Below the pieces are notes generated by a model that ran no database searches, had not been told where the DNA came from, and worked only from the letters and a program-made list of their open reading frames with translations. Position numbers and translations under genes: made by a program. This document shows, in pieces, positions 22,034-32,113 of a stretch of DNA of 64,000 nucleotides (positions within the stretch are counted from its first letter, which is position 1; each line of letters opens with the position of its first letter). The stretch lies in NCBI RefSeq assembly GCF_963675165.1, contig NC_087383.1, positions 2,572,979 through 2,636,978 on the forward strand. Reading direction: 5' to 3'. This DNA is from Halichondria panicea (lineage: Eukaryota; Porifera; Demospongiae; Suberitida; Halichondriidae).

Positions 22034-22850
22034 ACGCACGTGTTGAGAGGAATCTTGTCCTTGTTGGCATGGTGATCTACGAGACGATGCCAGAGTAGGG
22101 CCACATCCAGCTGTGTGCTGGGCTCTCGAATGAGGAGCAATTGGACGAGGGAGGTGAACAGTTGCCCTGGGAACGCCGTCTCTAGCACTGATGCGTGACA
22201 GGTGTCAGCCACCGCCCTCAAACACTTCACCAGGGAGGTAGTCAACATGGGGCTGCATAATAAAGGAGACAATACAATTATGGAAGCATAAACACTTAGT
22301 AATGCACGCAGTCTATTGTGCATGGTCACATAATTATAAGCAGGTCATCCTCTATAATCTACTCAAAGGTTACTGCTATAAACAGGACTCACGAAGGCAC
22401 CAGAATCAGAGAACACGTACATGTACAAACAGTGTTTATGACAGGAAACTAAACACAAACAGCTACACAAATAGCTAAATAAAGCAACAGCTTTATAATT
22501 ACAATTCTCACCTGTTTGAGTGTCTTGAGGTGCCAGAGGATGTACAGACAGTCCAGTACTAGTGGTGGCTCCACTATCAAGACCCCCTGAGGCCACGGGT
22601 ACATAAGAGTTGATGAGCCCCAGTATATCTGGCTTGTGATAGTCGGGAAGGACTCCTGCAAACTCCCCCACAGTGATAGTGATGGATTGCTGAAAGGTCA
22701 GAGAGGACGTGAGGTCGGAGGGGCCTTCTGAAACGGTTTCTATGGAGATACGAAGGTGGCGGACCAGTACAGACGGACCTGCATGAGTGGACACGAGCTA
22801 AGTAATGTAAATACATGTATGCAGATTTAAAGCGTGGAATTAAACCACAC

Positions 22851-23071
22851 TACCGTATTACTAGAATGTTTTGCGAGCATCAAACATTTGCGAATTTTGC
22901 GAGGGTTGATCAATTCGCAACAATAAAATCCGCAAAACCTAAATTATTACTAGTAAATACACACGATCTTTGCCAGAACGCAATAGTTAGATCGCAAAAG
23001 GTCAAATTTTCTGCTGATTTGGCTCATTCGAAAAGGTTTTTCACCCGCAAAATTATTCTAGTAATACGGTA
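22851..23071. mobile_element. MITE with TACCGTATTACTAGAAT ends
   Basis: A 221-bp element with inverted ends TACCGTATTACTAGAAT / ATTCTAGTAATACGGTA, non-coding, inside an EFR3 intron. The interior has repeated GCGAA/TTCGC words. It is absent from the equivalent intron in copy 1. Confidence 0.75.
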
Positions 23072-23431
23072 CGTATAATTATAAAGATTAAGCCAGTGTC
23101 AAAACATACAATGCCATGTACAAACTTTAATAACAGCTATGAAAGTATCTACGAACGAAGAATAAATGCGTATAGCCTTCTTTAGAAAATGGCCCAAAAA
23201 TAGTGTGTGCAACCATACAAGTACTTTACCATGGAGACTCACCTAGAGAGCTGTCTGCTGCCACGGCAACACACTTAGAGAGTGTGCCGAGGATCCCTTG
23301 TTTGGTCTCCCAGGACTCCTTCACCTTGGTATCCAGGTGGTCCACTGGGGGGCTGTGGGGGTACATGATACATACTGTACACTGAGGGAGTCCATGTGAG
23401 TGGAAAGGTACAATACACATGTACATGTAGG

Positions 23432-23612
23432 TACCGTATAGCGGGTAGTTTTCGTGGAGTAAAAAATTCGTTCAACTCGAAAAACGGTGGTTTTTGTGAG
23501 TAAAAATTGTTTAGTCTCGTTGCCTGCACTGCATTCCGGTAAGCCACGCCTACGTTAAAATTTCGTGGAGGTCAGCTTGCCCACGAAAATTACCTGCTAT
23601 AATTACCCGCTG
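23432..23612. mobile_element. MITE with CCGTATAGCGGG end
   Basis: Begins GTACCGTATAGCGGGTAGTT and ends near TAATTACCCGCTGT. Contains the TTTTCGTGG and GCCTACGTT words shared with 6405-6612. Lies in an EFR3 intron. Confidence 0.55.
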
Positions 23613-24054
23613 TCTTCGTGGGGGATACACATGTCTACACTGGAGGGAACAATTGATCAAGAATAAATAAAGAGTATGTTGGACCTGAAAGCTATCAATG
23701 TTACATAACAGAATAAAGCAGAGAGTATCGAAATACTGTTGACAGTCCGTTATGGACAGTCAAGTCAGAATTCCACAAATTTTTATCAAGCGTGACGCAC
23801 TATACACTATGGTGAGAACACTTGGCCACCAGTACATGTATATACGTGTACCTGCATGGCTTCCACGACGATGGCGTACACACCAGCTGTGAATTCCTTG
23901 TCCGATATCTATAGTTTGTTTAGGTCAAAGTGTCTACAAGGGGAGCAATGGAGTGTTACTAGGAAATGAGACAATGGTTGTCATGGTACTGGACCTGCTG
24001 AGACAACATTGCACAATAGGTCATAGCACTTTACTAACATCAGGAGTTCATTAA

Positions 24055-24230
24055 GAATCCTAATGAACTCCTGCTGAATGCAGTTCCATTTAAGTTACAC
24101 CTATTAGGGAAACCACCTTGCCTACAAGTACAGTGTTGTAACACATACGTACGCACAATGTATATATATACATTAGGAAACCACCTTGCCTACAAGTAGC
24201 ACCGACGCACACAAGGCATTGACCGACTTA
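24055..24230. repeat. Short hairpin and 61-bp tandem pair
   Basis: CAGGAGTTCATTA...TAATGAACTCCTG (about 24041-24071) is an inverted repeat. Downstream, GAAACCACCTTGCCTACAAG occurs twice, near 24116 and 24177, as a direct duplication. Intronic, non-coding. Confidence 0.6.
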
Positions 24231-25884
24231 CTGCAGTATTGGCTTGAGGACACTATCGATGGGAGAGAGTCCGGCAAAAGCGATAAGCTCCTGCAGTGAG
24301 ACTATCCTGAGAGTACCCCCCCAGACTGTCCCCCTCCTCCACAACAGGCTGGATCTCACCAGACTCTCTGTCAGAGTGGGAGGGAGGTTACTATTGGCAC
24401 ACACTGTATAAGTATCTAAGGCCATCAATAGGTAAGTTTGATACAGACTGAGGCTATCAACATTTACTCATTGAAGTATGTGTATTAGCCAGTGCTTCAG
24501 GAGTAGAACTGAAGAAAATTGTAGTGACTTTCCTAGACAGTATACCTTGACTGGCGACACTGTGACTGTGCATATTGAAGAGGAAGGGCGGCACTATCTT
24601 GTTCATGTGATCTAGGTCCCAAATGTTCATCTGGAGGTTGTCTTGCCGACCAATCTTCTTTATCACTCCCCTCAGCCCTTGCAACCCAGCCATCCGCGTC
24701 CTGTGTGAGGTGTAGTGGGGAGGGGTGGAGTTGGTGATGAAAGCAATGTTATCACAAGTTATGCATGTGGCAGAGCACCCTAAGGGCGGTACAGTTAAAA
24801 TATGACACCTAACACTTCGACCTGTGGCCACTCAAACTCATTTCATGTACACATACTCGTGATATTTATCGGCGTCGTCCACATTCTTGGTGAGGCTAAG
24901 AGAGGCAAAGCGGTGGATGAGGAAGTTGTACTGTCTGTGGTAGGGGGTGTTCCCTTCCTCTCGCTCGGCAAACTTCACAAACTGTGTGTGTGCGGAGGAA
25001 GGGTCGTCAATGTACACTATTAACAAAATGTAAAGTACATGTACATGCAATCTAATCGTGAAGATACACGTTCACTCTCTGCACTCACCCACCCACCCAC
25101 CCACACACTCTACTCACACACCCACTCCCACACCCACACACATCACACTCCCCCCTACTCACCGAATTGGTGGCCAGTTTTGTGTTGCTAGTTTCCAGCA
25201 TATTATGCAGTATATCCAGGTAGCTATCCACAATCAACTGGAGCTTTCGTGAATCACAGGCTGACAGCAGCTTCTCCGTCACTTGCAGAGCCACACTCAC
25301 ATGCCTGGGGGGAGGGAGAGGCATGAAAATGGTATTTTGTACCATGTTTGGGAGAAAGCCATTGGTTGTCATAGATATAACATTTAAAGTTCCCAGCCAC
25401 ATAAGATACATCATTTTCTGTTCCGGAGGTACGGGGATGGTCGATAAATTTCCCTAGCTATACATGACATGTCGACATTGTATACTGTACAGGTATGTCT
25501 CTGAAATAGTCGTCTAACCCGTTTCTCTCTCTTTTGCAGGCTCTGACGCAGTCTCAGAGCGAGGTACTCTCCAATATTGTCCAGATGGTCAGGGGAGGTT
25601 TGAACAAAGAAGAGCAGCTTGTCTATATTAGCAGACACAGGTGTGGGTGTTTGAGGGTCCTTTGGGAAGAGCCCATCAACCAGCCGTTTGTAGCGAGGTT
25701 TGGGGCAGCAGAAGCACGTCGCCATAGTTAGATCTAGTTTTGTGTCTTGATTGATTGTAGACCTAGCATTTATTTGTAAAACGTAGAGCAGAGGTTTTTA
25801 TGTAATATGTTGGCAACCCTGCGCTTTCTTCTGGGTTTCTCACCCGTATCGTTTGAGGTACCCCCGAACGAGTCGGGTAAGAAC

Positions 25885-26301
25885 TCAGCTAGTTAGATAA
25901 ATCCCCTTTTTAGATAGTTCGTCGGGAATGGGGATGGCATTCTGGCCTACATTGACCGTATATGGGACTTCTGGTCGAAGTAACGGAATAATGCTTGGTA
26001 TCGTCGGTAATGTGGGGAGGCTCATGCGGGTTTGAGTACGGGGGGCACTAGTGGATACGAGGGGAACATGTGCTAGTGAGGTACTTGACATACCTGCCGT
26101 TCCGGCTGTGTAGCGGTGTTGTTGGACTGCTGCCAGAATCCGCTGGTCCATTGCGGTGATGATCGTTGGTAACACCGCACCGAGGGCTGCCTGGACAGAA
26201 TTGGCAATCATGGTGTTGAGAGTTGTCGGAGTTGTTGTAGGGTTGGTGGAACTGATCGGCGGTGTTCCAGTTGAGGATGTGCTCGAGGAGGTAGTGGTCA
26301 T
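25885..26301 (-). pseudogene. gag-like retroelement fragment
   Basis: An open frame of 138 codons starting MTTTSSSTSSTGTPP, with a Ser/Thr/Pro-rich start, a short helical segment (ANSVQAALGAVLPTIITAMD) and a C-terminal IPIPDELSKKG. The low-complexity start followed by a PIP..L motif resembles the N-terminus of LTR-retroelement gag in marine invertebrates. No capsid zinc knuckle, protease or polymerase follows, so only a 5' remnant is here. It sits between the divergent starts of the EFR3 copy (25725) and NLR copy B (26548), where copies C and D have a hairpin-containing flank. Confidence 0.4.
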
Positions 26302-26547
26302 CTTCGTATAGAGAATTACAGGATAGATCAGCAAGGGAAATCTTGAGAATTATAGGATAGACCCAGAAGAGAAGTTGTTTTCTTGTTCTTTCACCGACTG
26401 CCTGACCACGTGTTCCTTGCGCATGCCCGTGTTGGTTGCAATTGGTATCTGTACATACTTCACCTGTTAACCACATTTAATCCTTCTGATTAAATTCCAT
26501 TATATTTCTGAGAGAGCTAGCTGCAAGGCACAGATTTATTTGCTGGA

Positions 26548-29506
26548 ATGGCCACTAAAGAGCAGAACCAAGGTATAAAGACTGTCATGTTTACTACAAA
26601 GGATAAACACAATGATTGCTAAAGCATAAAACCCTCATTGGTGATTGCTAACCTTGTGTGCTTGCTATCTATTTTCAGAGCTCACAATTGACGATCTGAA
26701 GACAGAAATGAAACTGACTGATGAGCAGCTCAATACAGCAATACAGGAACCAGATCTACCCGAGTTAGCAGCATGTTTCGACAATGTTCACAAAGGCTAT
26801 CTTGAAAAACTGGAGCTCTCACCTGGAGAACAAACTGACGTGAGGACTAGAGCATATGTAGATGGCACTCTGGCGGGAATGTTGCTGGCTCTGAAATTCT
26901 GGATACTGACCAACGGACAAGACGCCACCTTCCAAGCTCTGCTACTCATCATACTCTCCCTGCTCAAAGAAGACGTTGCTGTTCGAGTGTGCAAGTACTT
27001 GTCTGACAAATGTGAGTCTGTCATGTGAGAGTGTGGTCATTGTGGTACCATACGTTGTGGGAGTGATTGCAACCAAATAAGGGACTCTTCAACTTAATTG
27101 CTATTGTTACACATACAATTCTGTATTAACTATCACCATGTACCAGGAATAGTACTCACCTATTGTTTTGTTTCCCCAGACTCCACCACCTCGTGTCCCC
27201 CCTCCCGAGAGAGGGTCCTGCTGAACCACAAGCTGTCCTCGTACAGGGACTACCTACAAAGTCGCTACAGAGCACGAGTATCCACATCAGCCACACAATG
27301 GCCTCCTGTTCCAACAAACAAAGTCTTCAAACTGGCCATGATTCAGAAGGAGAAAATACAGAGAGGAAGAATCGACGATGAATTTGTTAAACTAACAATT
27401 ACGGGGAAAATTGATGATATTTTGCTTCAAAAAACTCAAATTGACTTAATGAATATTTTCTCTGAGATTGGAAATAGACAGAACTTTGTGTTGATTGAAG
27501 GAGCTCCCGGCTCTGGCAAGAGCACCCTTGCTCTACACATCTGTCAGGAGTGGGCAAAGGGGAAACTGTTCCAAGAGTTTGATATTTCAATCCTCGTGAG
27601 ACTGAGAGATCCCCTTGTTAAAGAAGCAAAAACAATAGAAGATCTTCTCCCTTGTAGGAATTCAACACTGGCGTGCCAAATAGGGGCAACAATTTCAGGG
27701 ACTGATGGCAAAGGTGTACTGTGGGTGCTGGACGGATGGGACGAACTTCCTTCTGACCTCCCTAGAGACTCAATCATTAACAAACTAATTCGACCAGACA
27801 TGTCACAAAAAGGAGCCCTACACGAATCAGCTGTGATTGTAACATCTCGACCGTCATCTTCGGCTGAGCTCCACCCACTAGTCTCGTCCAGGGTGGAGGT
27901 GTTGGGGTTCACTCCACATCAACTAGAACAGTATTTTACCGAGTGTCTGGAAGGTGACTCACAAGCTGTGCAGACTCTACTGGAGAGAATTCGAGAGAAC
28001 CCAGTGGTAGAAGGTAGCTGCTACCTCCCCCTCAATGCTTCCATTGTCGTTAATTGCTTCCTTTCTGACAACCACTCCCTCCCCACATCCAACCACGGGA
28101 TATTCACATCGGTTGTCCAAAGCTCTCTCAAGAGATACCTCCAGGAGAAGTTGGGGAAGACCACTCCAGTGGGAGACATCACATCCCCAGACTCACTGCC
28201 CTCGGAAATCAGAACACAGACCGTACAAATGTGTCAACTTGCATATCATGGGATTGAAGCCAACAAAGCAACATTTACTGACGGTGATTTGGCTGCTCTT
28301 CGCATTACGAAGGACATTTCAAACGTTGGATTATTACAAACTGTTCCCAGCATCATTAGCGATGGTGATCTGGTTTACTACTGCTTTCTCCATCTGTCTA
28401 TTCAAGAGCTACTAGCAGCAATCCACATCTCTCTCATGTCTCCCAAGCAACAAATTTCTGTATTCCAGAAGCTATTTGGTAGTCCTCGATTCAGTGCAGT
28501 CTTCCAATTTTATGCTGGTATCACCAAACTGAGAACTAGTAGACCAATCCTCAGCTTGCTACCTCGATTCTTGTGTCCAGTTCCAGCCACTGTTTTTGAT
28601 CTGGTCCAAAAGGTTGTCAAAACTGAGAAAGAGAAGTATGGTGAGCCAAAGCCCCTTTTGTTGTCCCTCATCAATTGTTTGTACGAAGCTGAAGACTCGC
28701 GACTGTGTGTGTTTGTGGCTAATCTTCTTAATCACAATCTACATCTTGATTACACTACAATGAATCCTATTGACTGCCTCTCTGTTGGATATTTCGTATC
28801 AGCTTGTTCCAACACCAGTAATGGATTCACACTTAGCCTCAGCATTTGCTCTATTGATGACCAAGGCTGCAAATTTCTGGCCCGAGGACTCTCCAAGTGT
28901 CCCAACTCTAATAATGATATTCCTACAGCAGGGATACACATTGCCGAGATTATCGAGAACACTAGTTCAATATCTGAATTGAATTTGTCTTTTAATGCCA
29001 TTGGTAACAGTGGACTTTGCACACTCTGTGCGGCCTTGTCCACTAACACATCATTAAAGAGCCTGAACCTGACCAATTGCTCACTAACAATATCAGACGA
29101 CAATGGAGCTGCCCTCTATCAACTTCTGAATACAAACAATTCCCTCGAATATCTTAGTTTGTATGGTAACACAGTGACTAGCTGTCGTCACATTGCTGCT
29201 GGACTTGCAGTTAATAAGACTCTGAGAACATTGTACTTGGATGACTGTGAACTGACTGATCAGAGTATCGAGGAGCTATCAACTGGACTGATCAACAAGA
29301 TTGAAACACTGTACATTTATGCTAATGCCTCAATAACAGAAGATGGAATGAAGACACTTGCCAGACATCTAACCACCCACTGCTCTGAACTGACACTATT
29401 GTTGATACCCGACCACCTAGAGTCCTGTATCGAGACAGTATTCAGGGACGCTAACAAAGAGAGGAAGAGAAATGGACTACCCGAGATTGGTGTGCATACA
29501 TTATAA
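26548..29506 (+). CDS. NLR immune-type receptor: Death-like, NACHT, LRR (copy B)
   Basis: Three exons: 26548-26572, 26679-27011 and 27180-29506. Introns are 106 and 168 bp with matching phases, predicting 894 residues. Residues about 36-118 form a Death-like domain (LPELAACFDNV to VAVRVCKYLSDK). NACHT has Walker A GAPGSGKST at about 227 and Walker B LDGWDE at 304-308. Ribonuclease-inhibitor-type LRRs span about 666-870 (ISELNLSFN, SLNLTNCS, YLSLYGN). NLRs are cytosolic sensors in which LRRs recognise a ligand and NACHT drives assembly. The Death-like domain would recruit adaptors. The tiny first exon MATKEQNQ is shared by all four copies. No disabling change seen. The product is inferred from motifs; ligand unknown. 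The upstream hairpin of the other copies is absent here. Confidence 0.9.
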
Positions 29507-30095
29507 TACTTATATATACTAAATTATAATTACTTAATAAATGTTATTTATAATTACTGATTTTTAGTAATTATAATTATGTTTAGTTATAATTATATTA
29601 TGATTATATTGTTGTTATTAATTAATTAATAAATGTTAATTAATTTGTTGTGTTATGCATCTAATCTCTATCATTGGTCAATATAATTATAGCACATGTA
29701 CAGATGGTGACGAGTGAATTCAATGCTTCCCACTGACACGGAGAGCATGTCATGCACTAGCTGTATGTATGTAACTGAATACACTATTGTAATAATGCTA
29801 TAATCTCCACCTAGCTAGCCTCCTTCACAGGCTTTCAAGAGAAGTGCGGCCTGGGCCGGGATCGAGGCTAATCATTAATTTTATTCTAGAACAATTATTT
29901 GCTTCAGTGCACAGAAGACTAGAAGGATGTCAGCACATTACATAACTAAAAAACAAATCAGTTGGAATTGGTCAATATAGCACAGTAATAATGATGGTTT
30001 AAATTCAATTCTCCCTACAGTGTGTCACAGAGAGCTGTACGTATAAAACTGTCAATGAACACAATTTGCTAATGGGAATCCAATTTAACGCTCTG
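29507..30095. other. NLR B 3' flank, gene-free
   Basis: Very AT-rich (TTATAATTATATTATGATTA near 29580-29610), then unremarkable sequence. This 3' flank differs from that shared by copies A, C and D, so a breakpoint lies just after the stop codon. No gene seen. A polyadenylation-like AATAAA occurs near 29536. Confidence 0.4.
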
Positions 30096-30475
30096 TCGAT
30101 TTTGTTAATGAGGAAGATAAGCAGATTAACGTTCACTTTGGCCCTCCCAAACATCTTCATGATTGCCAGGCCCTCGTATTGCAGCTGAAGGAGGTCCTGT
30201 GTGGGGAGAAGAGAGGACAGTGAAACACTTCAACTGGTGTATAAGACAAAGAATGCATGTATTTGTAAGACAAATGAATACATGTACTTACATACACCGT
30301 ACAAGCATACCAACACTATACCTGACACAAGGCAGTAAACTTCTCGAACACTTTACGTACCTACCAAATTAATTCTACCTGTACAAACACCCTCACCTGG
30401 AGGACCAGCTCCACCTTCTCTATCTGCCTGATGTGATCTCAAACACAACATGTCTGAACCTGAACCTGGGCGAAT
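30090..30475 (-). pseudogene. IQGAP-like C-terminal fragment, copy 3
   Basis: Reverse-strand exon about 30475-30397 (FRHVVFEITS then a shift) and final exon starting near 30201, DLLQLQYEGLAIMKMFGRAK followed by VNVNLLIFLINKID. The last exon lacks the 11-bp duplication of copies A and C, so it stays open longer and ends nearer to the LLNKKF of known IQGAPs. The first exon shares with the 16.9-kb copy the loss of about 40 bp, which yields an in-frame TAG. Confidence 0.65.
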
Positions 30476-30499
30476 CAGAATTCATAATTTCATTTCATT

Positions 30500-31800
30500 C
30501 ATTATTTTTTACCAACAAATAATTATCTAGTCCTGTACTAATTTAATGTACATAGATGCAGTGCATAATGTAGGCCACCGGCAATTACGACACGTGATCC
30601 CAGAGTATACGTTGAAGTTAGCCGCTCCTTCTCTTATTTATGGGCTCCTGGTATTAACAAGGCAACAAAGCAATCTAAATCATAACTTGGAATTGCCTGT
30701 AAAATGTAAACCCCTTATAATAAGGAAATTTGATGGGTGTTTTAATTGGGCGATTTACTGAAAAATTCCCAAATTAAAATGTTCTGGTGGACACAACGTC
30801 ACTGTATATAGTATTGTATTGCATTCGCCAAATAATTACCAAATTTCCAGCTGTACAGTACGTCAACTCTCCTCATACTTTGTTTAACTGAAGTGATTGC
30901 GATGGTACGTAGCTCAGCTAACTTGTTGCTTGATTCATTGTGGCAAAATGATATGAACTCAAACTTGTATGTATAGGGAGCTGAGGGCCTGTATTTACTA
31001 TCTTTACTATCTATGCATTTTATCCGGGTCTAACTACCGCTGCATATGTAGTGAATCAAATCCGAAAGGAACTTGTGTTGCTCAAAATTTGATTTTCCCA
31101 GAAGCAGCTTGTTGACCTCGAGCATCAAGTATAAATGAGTAGGAGGAATGATAATGCTGTGCAAGTAGAGTACATTCTTTAAGTTGTGTGAAAGTCTGCA
31201 GTATAGATAGTCTGTAAGATGCATCACTTTACTGTGATTTTGTGATGTGTGGGTGGTGCATGTGGGTGGATTAAAATAACACACAGACAGAGGTAATCAC
31301 TACATTGTGGTTGCAGTGCTCTTGCAAAGGAAAACCACTGTACTAGCAACAACTTCATTAGGAAGAGTATGCAACTCCACATACTTAAAACCGTAGTAGG
31401 CCGCCTGTTCAACCTTCGTCACATGCTGTCAGGGTTTCATAGGATAAAAACTTGGGGGGGGGGAAGGTGTACGTGCACCGAAAAATGTTGACCACACCTC
31501 TTATTACTTATTACATCACTATACATAAAGGTATAAACCCTGGCTGTCGTGAAATCTTAAATTAGGATGTTTGCAATGAATTATCAAGTACCTTTACAAG
31601 GGGCTAGCACATTGTATCTCAAGTGGCTGTGGTTACAATCAGGGTTTCATGAAGATGGGTGGGAGCCCTCGGATTTCCCAAAATTCCCCCCTGGAAACAT
31701 GAAAAATTAAAGATGTACCAAATTGTACAGTGAGATCTAGTACATGTAGCTATAATGATTATTCTACATGTATCAGTCAGATCAGTTGAGAAAAAGCCTC
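30500..31800. other. Gene-free stretch with MITE scraps
   Basis: No supported gene. 30540-30575 repeats the TGTACATAGATGCAGTGCAT block of 17970. A left end of the G-tract MITE (CAGGGTTTCATAGGAT) lies at about 31429-31465, and a similar CAGGGTTTCAT at 31641. Confidence 0.4.
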
Positions 31801-31806
31801 TTACGT

Positions 31807-31991
31807 CCGTATAGCGGGTGTATTTCGAGGGTATAAATTTTTGTGGAAATGCCTTTAGAAAGGTTTTCGCGAATTTAATTTTCGTGGTATAGCGCCCTTT
31901 TTGCAGCATGCATGCAATATTAAATTCGCGGTTCATGCCTAATCCGCGAAAACACGAACATTTATACCCTCGAAATATACTCGCTATACGG
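31807..31991. mobile_element. MITE with CCGTATAGCG ends
   Basis: 185 bp. Inverted ends of about 30 bp (CCGTATAGCGGGTGTATTTC / complement of GAAATATACTCGCTATACGG) enclose a short interior. A stray right-end half, CCTCGAAATATATATGCTATACGG, lies at about 36795-36820. Confidence 0.8.
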
Positions 31992-32113
31992 TACATCATA
32001 TCCATTTTGATCTAGCACATGGTACAGTTCAAAAGTTCAGACAGGAGATGTACATACATAAAATGGATGTGTACAATTATTATATGATACCCTTTCAAAT
32101 TTAAACCTTACAA

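Larger units (their letters stand above)
21409..25725 (-). pseudogene. EFR3-like gene with N-terminus, disrupted (copy 2)
   Basis: Starts MATCFCCPKPRYKRLVDGLF, matching the conserved CCCC..RPRYKRLVD start of EFR3 whose cysteines are palmitoylated. Exons: 25725-about 25511, 25304-25163, 24981-24857, 24700-24546, 24403-24232, 23933-23852, about 23347-23243, 22778-22512, 22252-22040, 21816-21409. Landmarks are FVKFAEREEGNTPYHRQYNF, TRMAGLQGLRGV, HMNKIVPPFLFNM and SLQELIAFAGLSP. EFR3 anchors PI4-kinase alpha at the plasma membrane. Exon 23933-23852 carries TAG at 23909-23911 where vertebrate EFR3 has tryptophan (KLW). Exon 21816-21409 has a 7-bp deletion giving a stop after TVAGI. Exon 22778-22512 lacks 18 bp. 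An exon between 23852 and 23347 was not found. The C-terminus is absent. Probably not functional. Confidence 0.8.

Noticed and set aside
21946-22039. Frames rich in alternating Cys-Val (CVCVCV)
   Set aside because: Translation of the CA microsatellite next to an EFR3 exon, not protein coding.
27544-27912. 122-codon reverse-strand frame inside NLR copy B
   Set aside because: Antisense shadow of the NACHT coding exon. It recurs antisense in copies A, C and D and has no independent motif.
28035-28415. 126-codon + strand frame within the NLR exon
   Set aside because: Out-of-frame shadow of the long exon of copy B; the same shadow appears in copy D.
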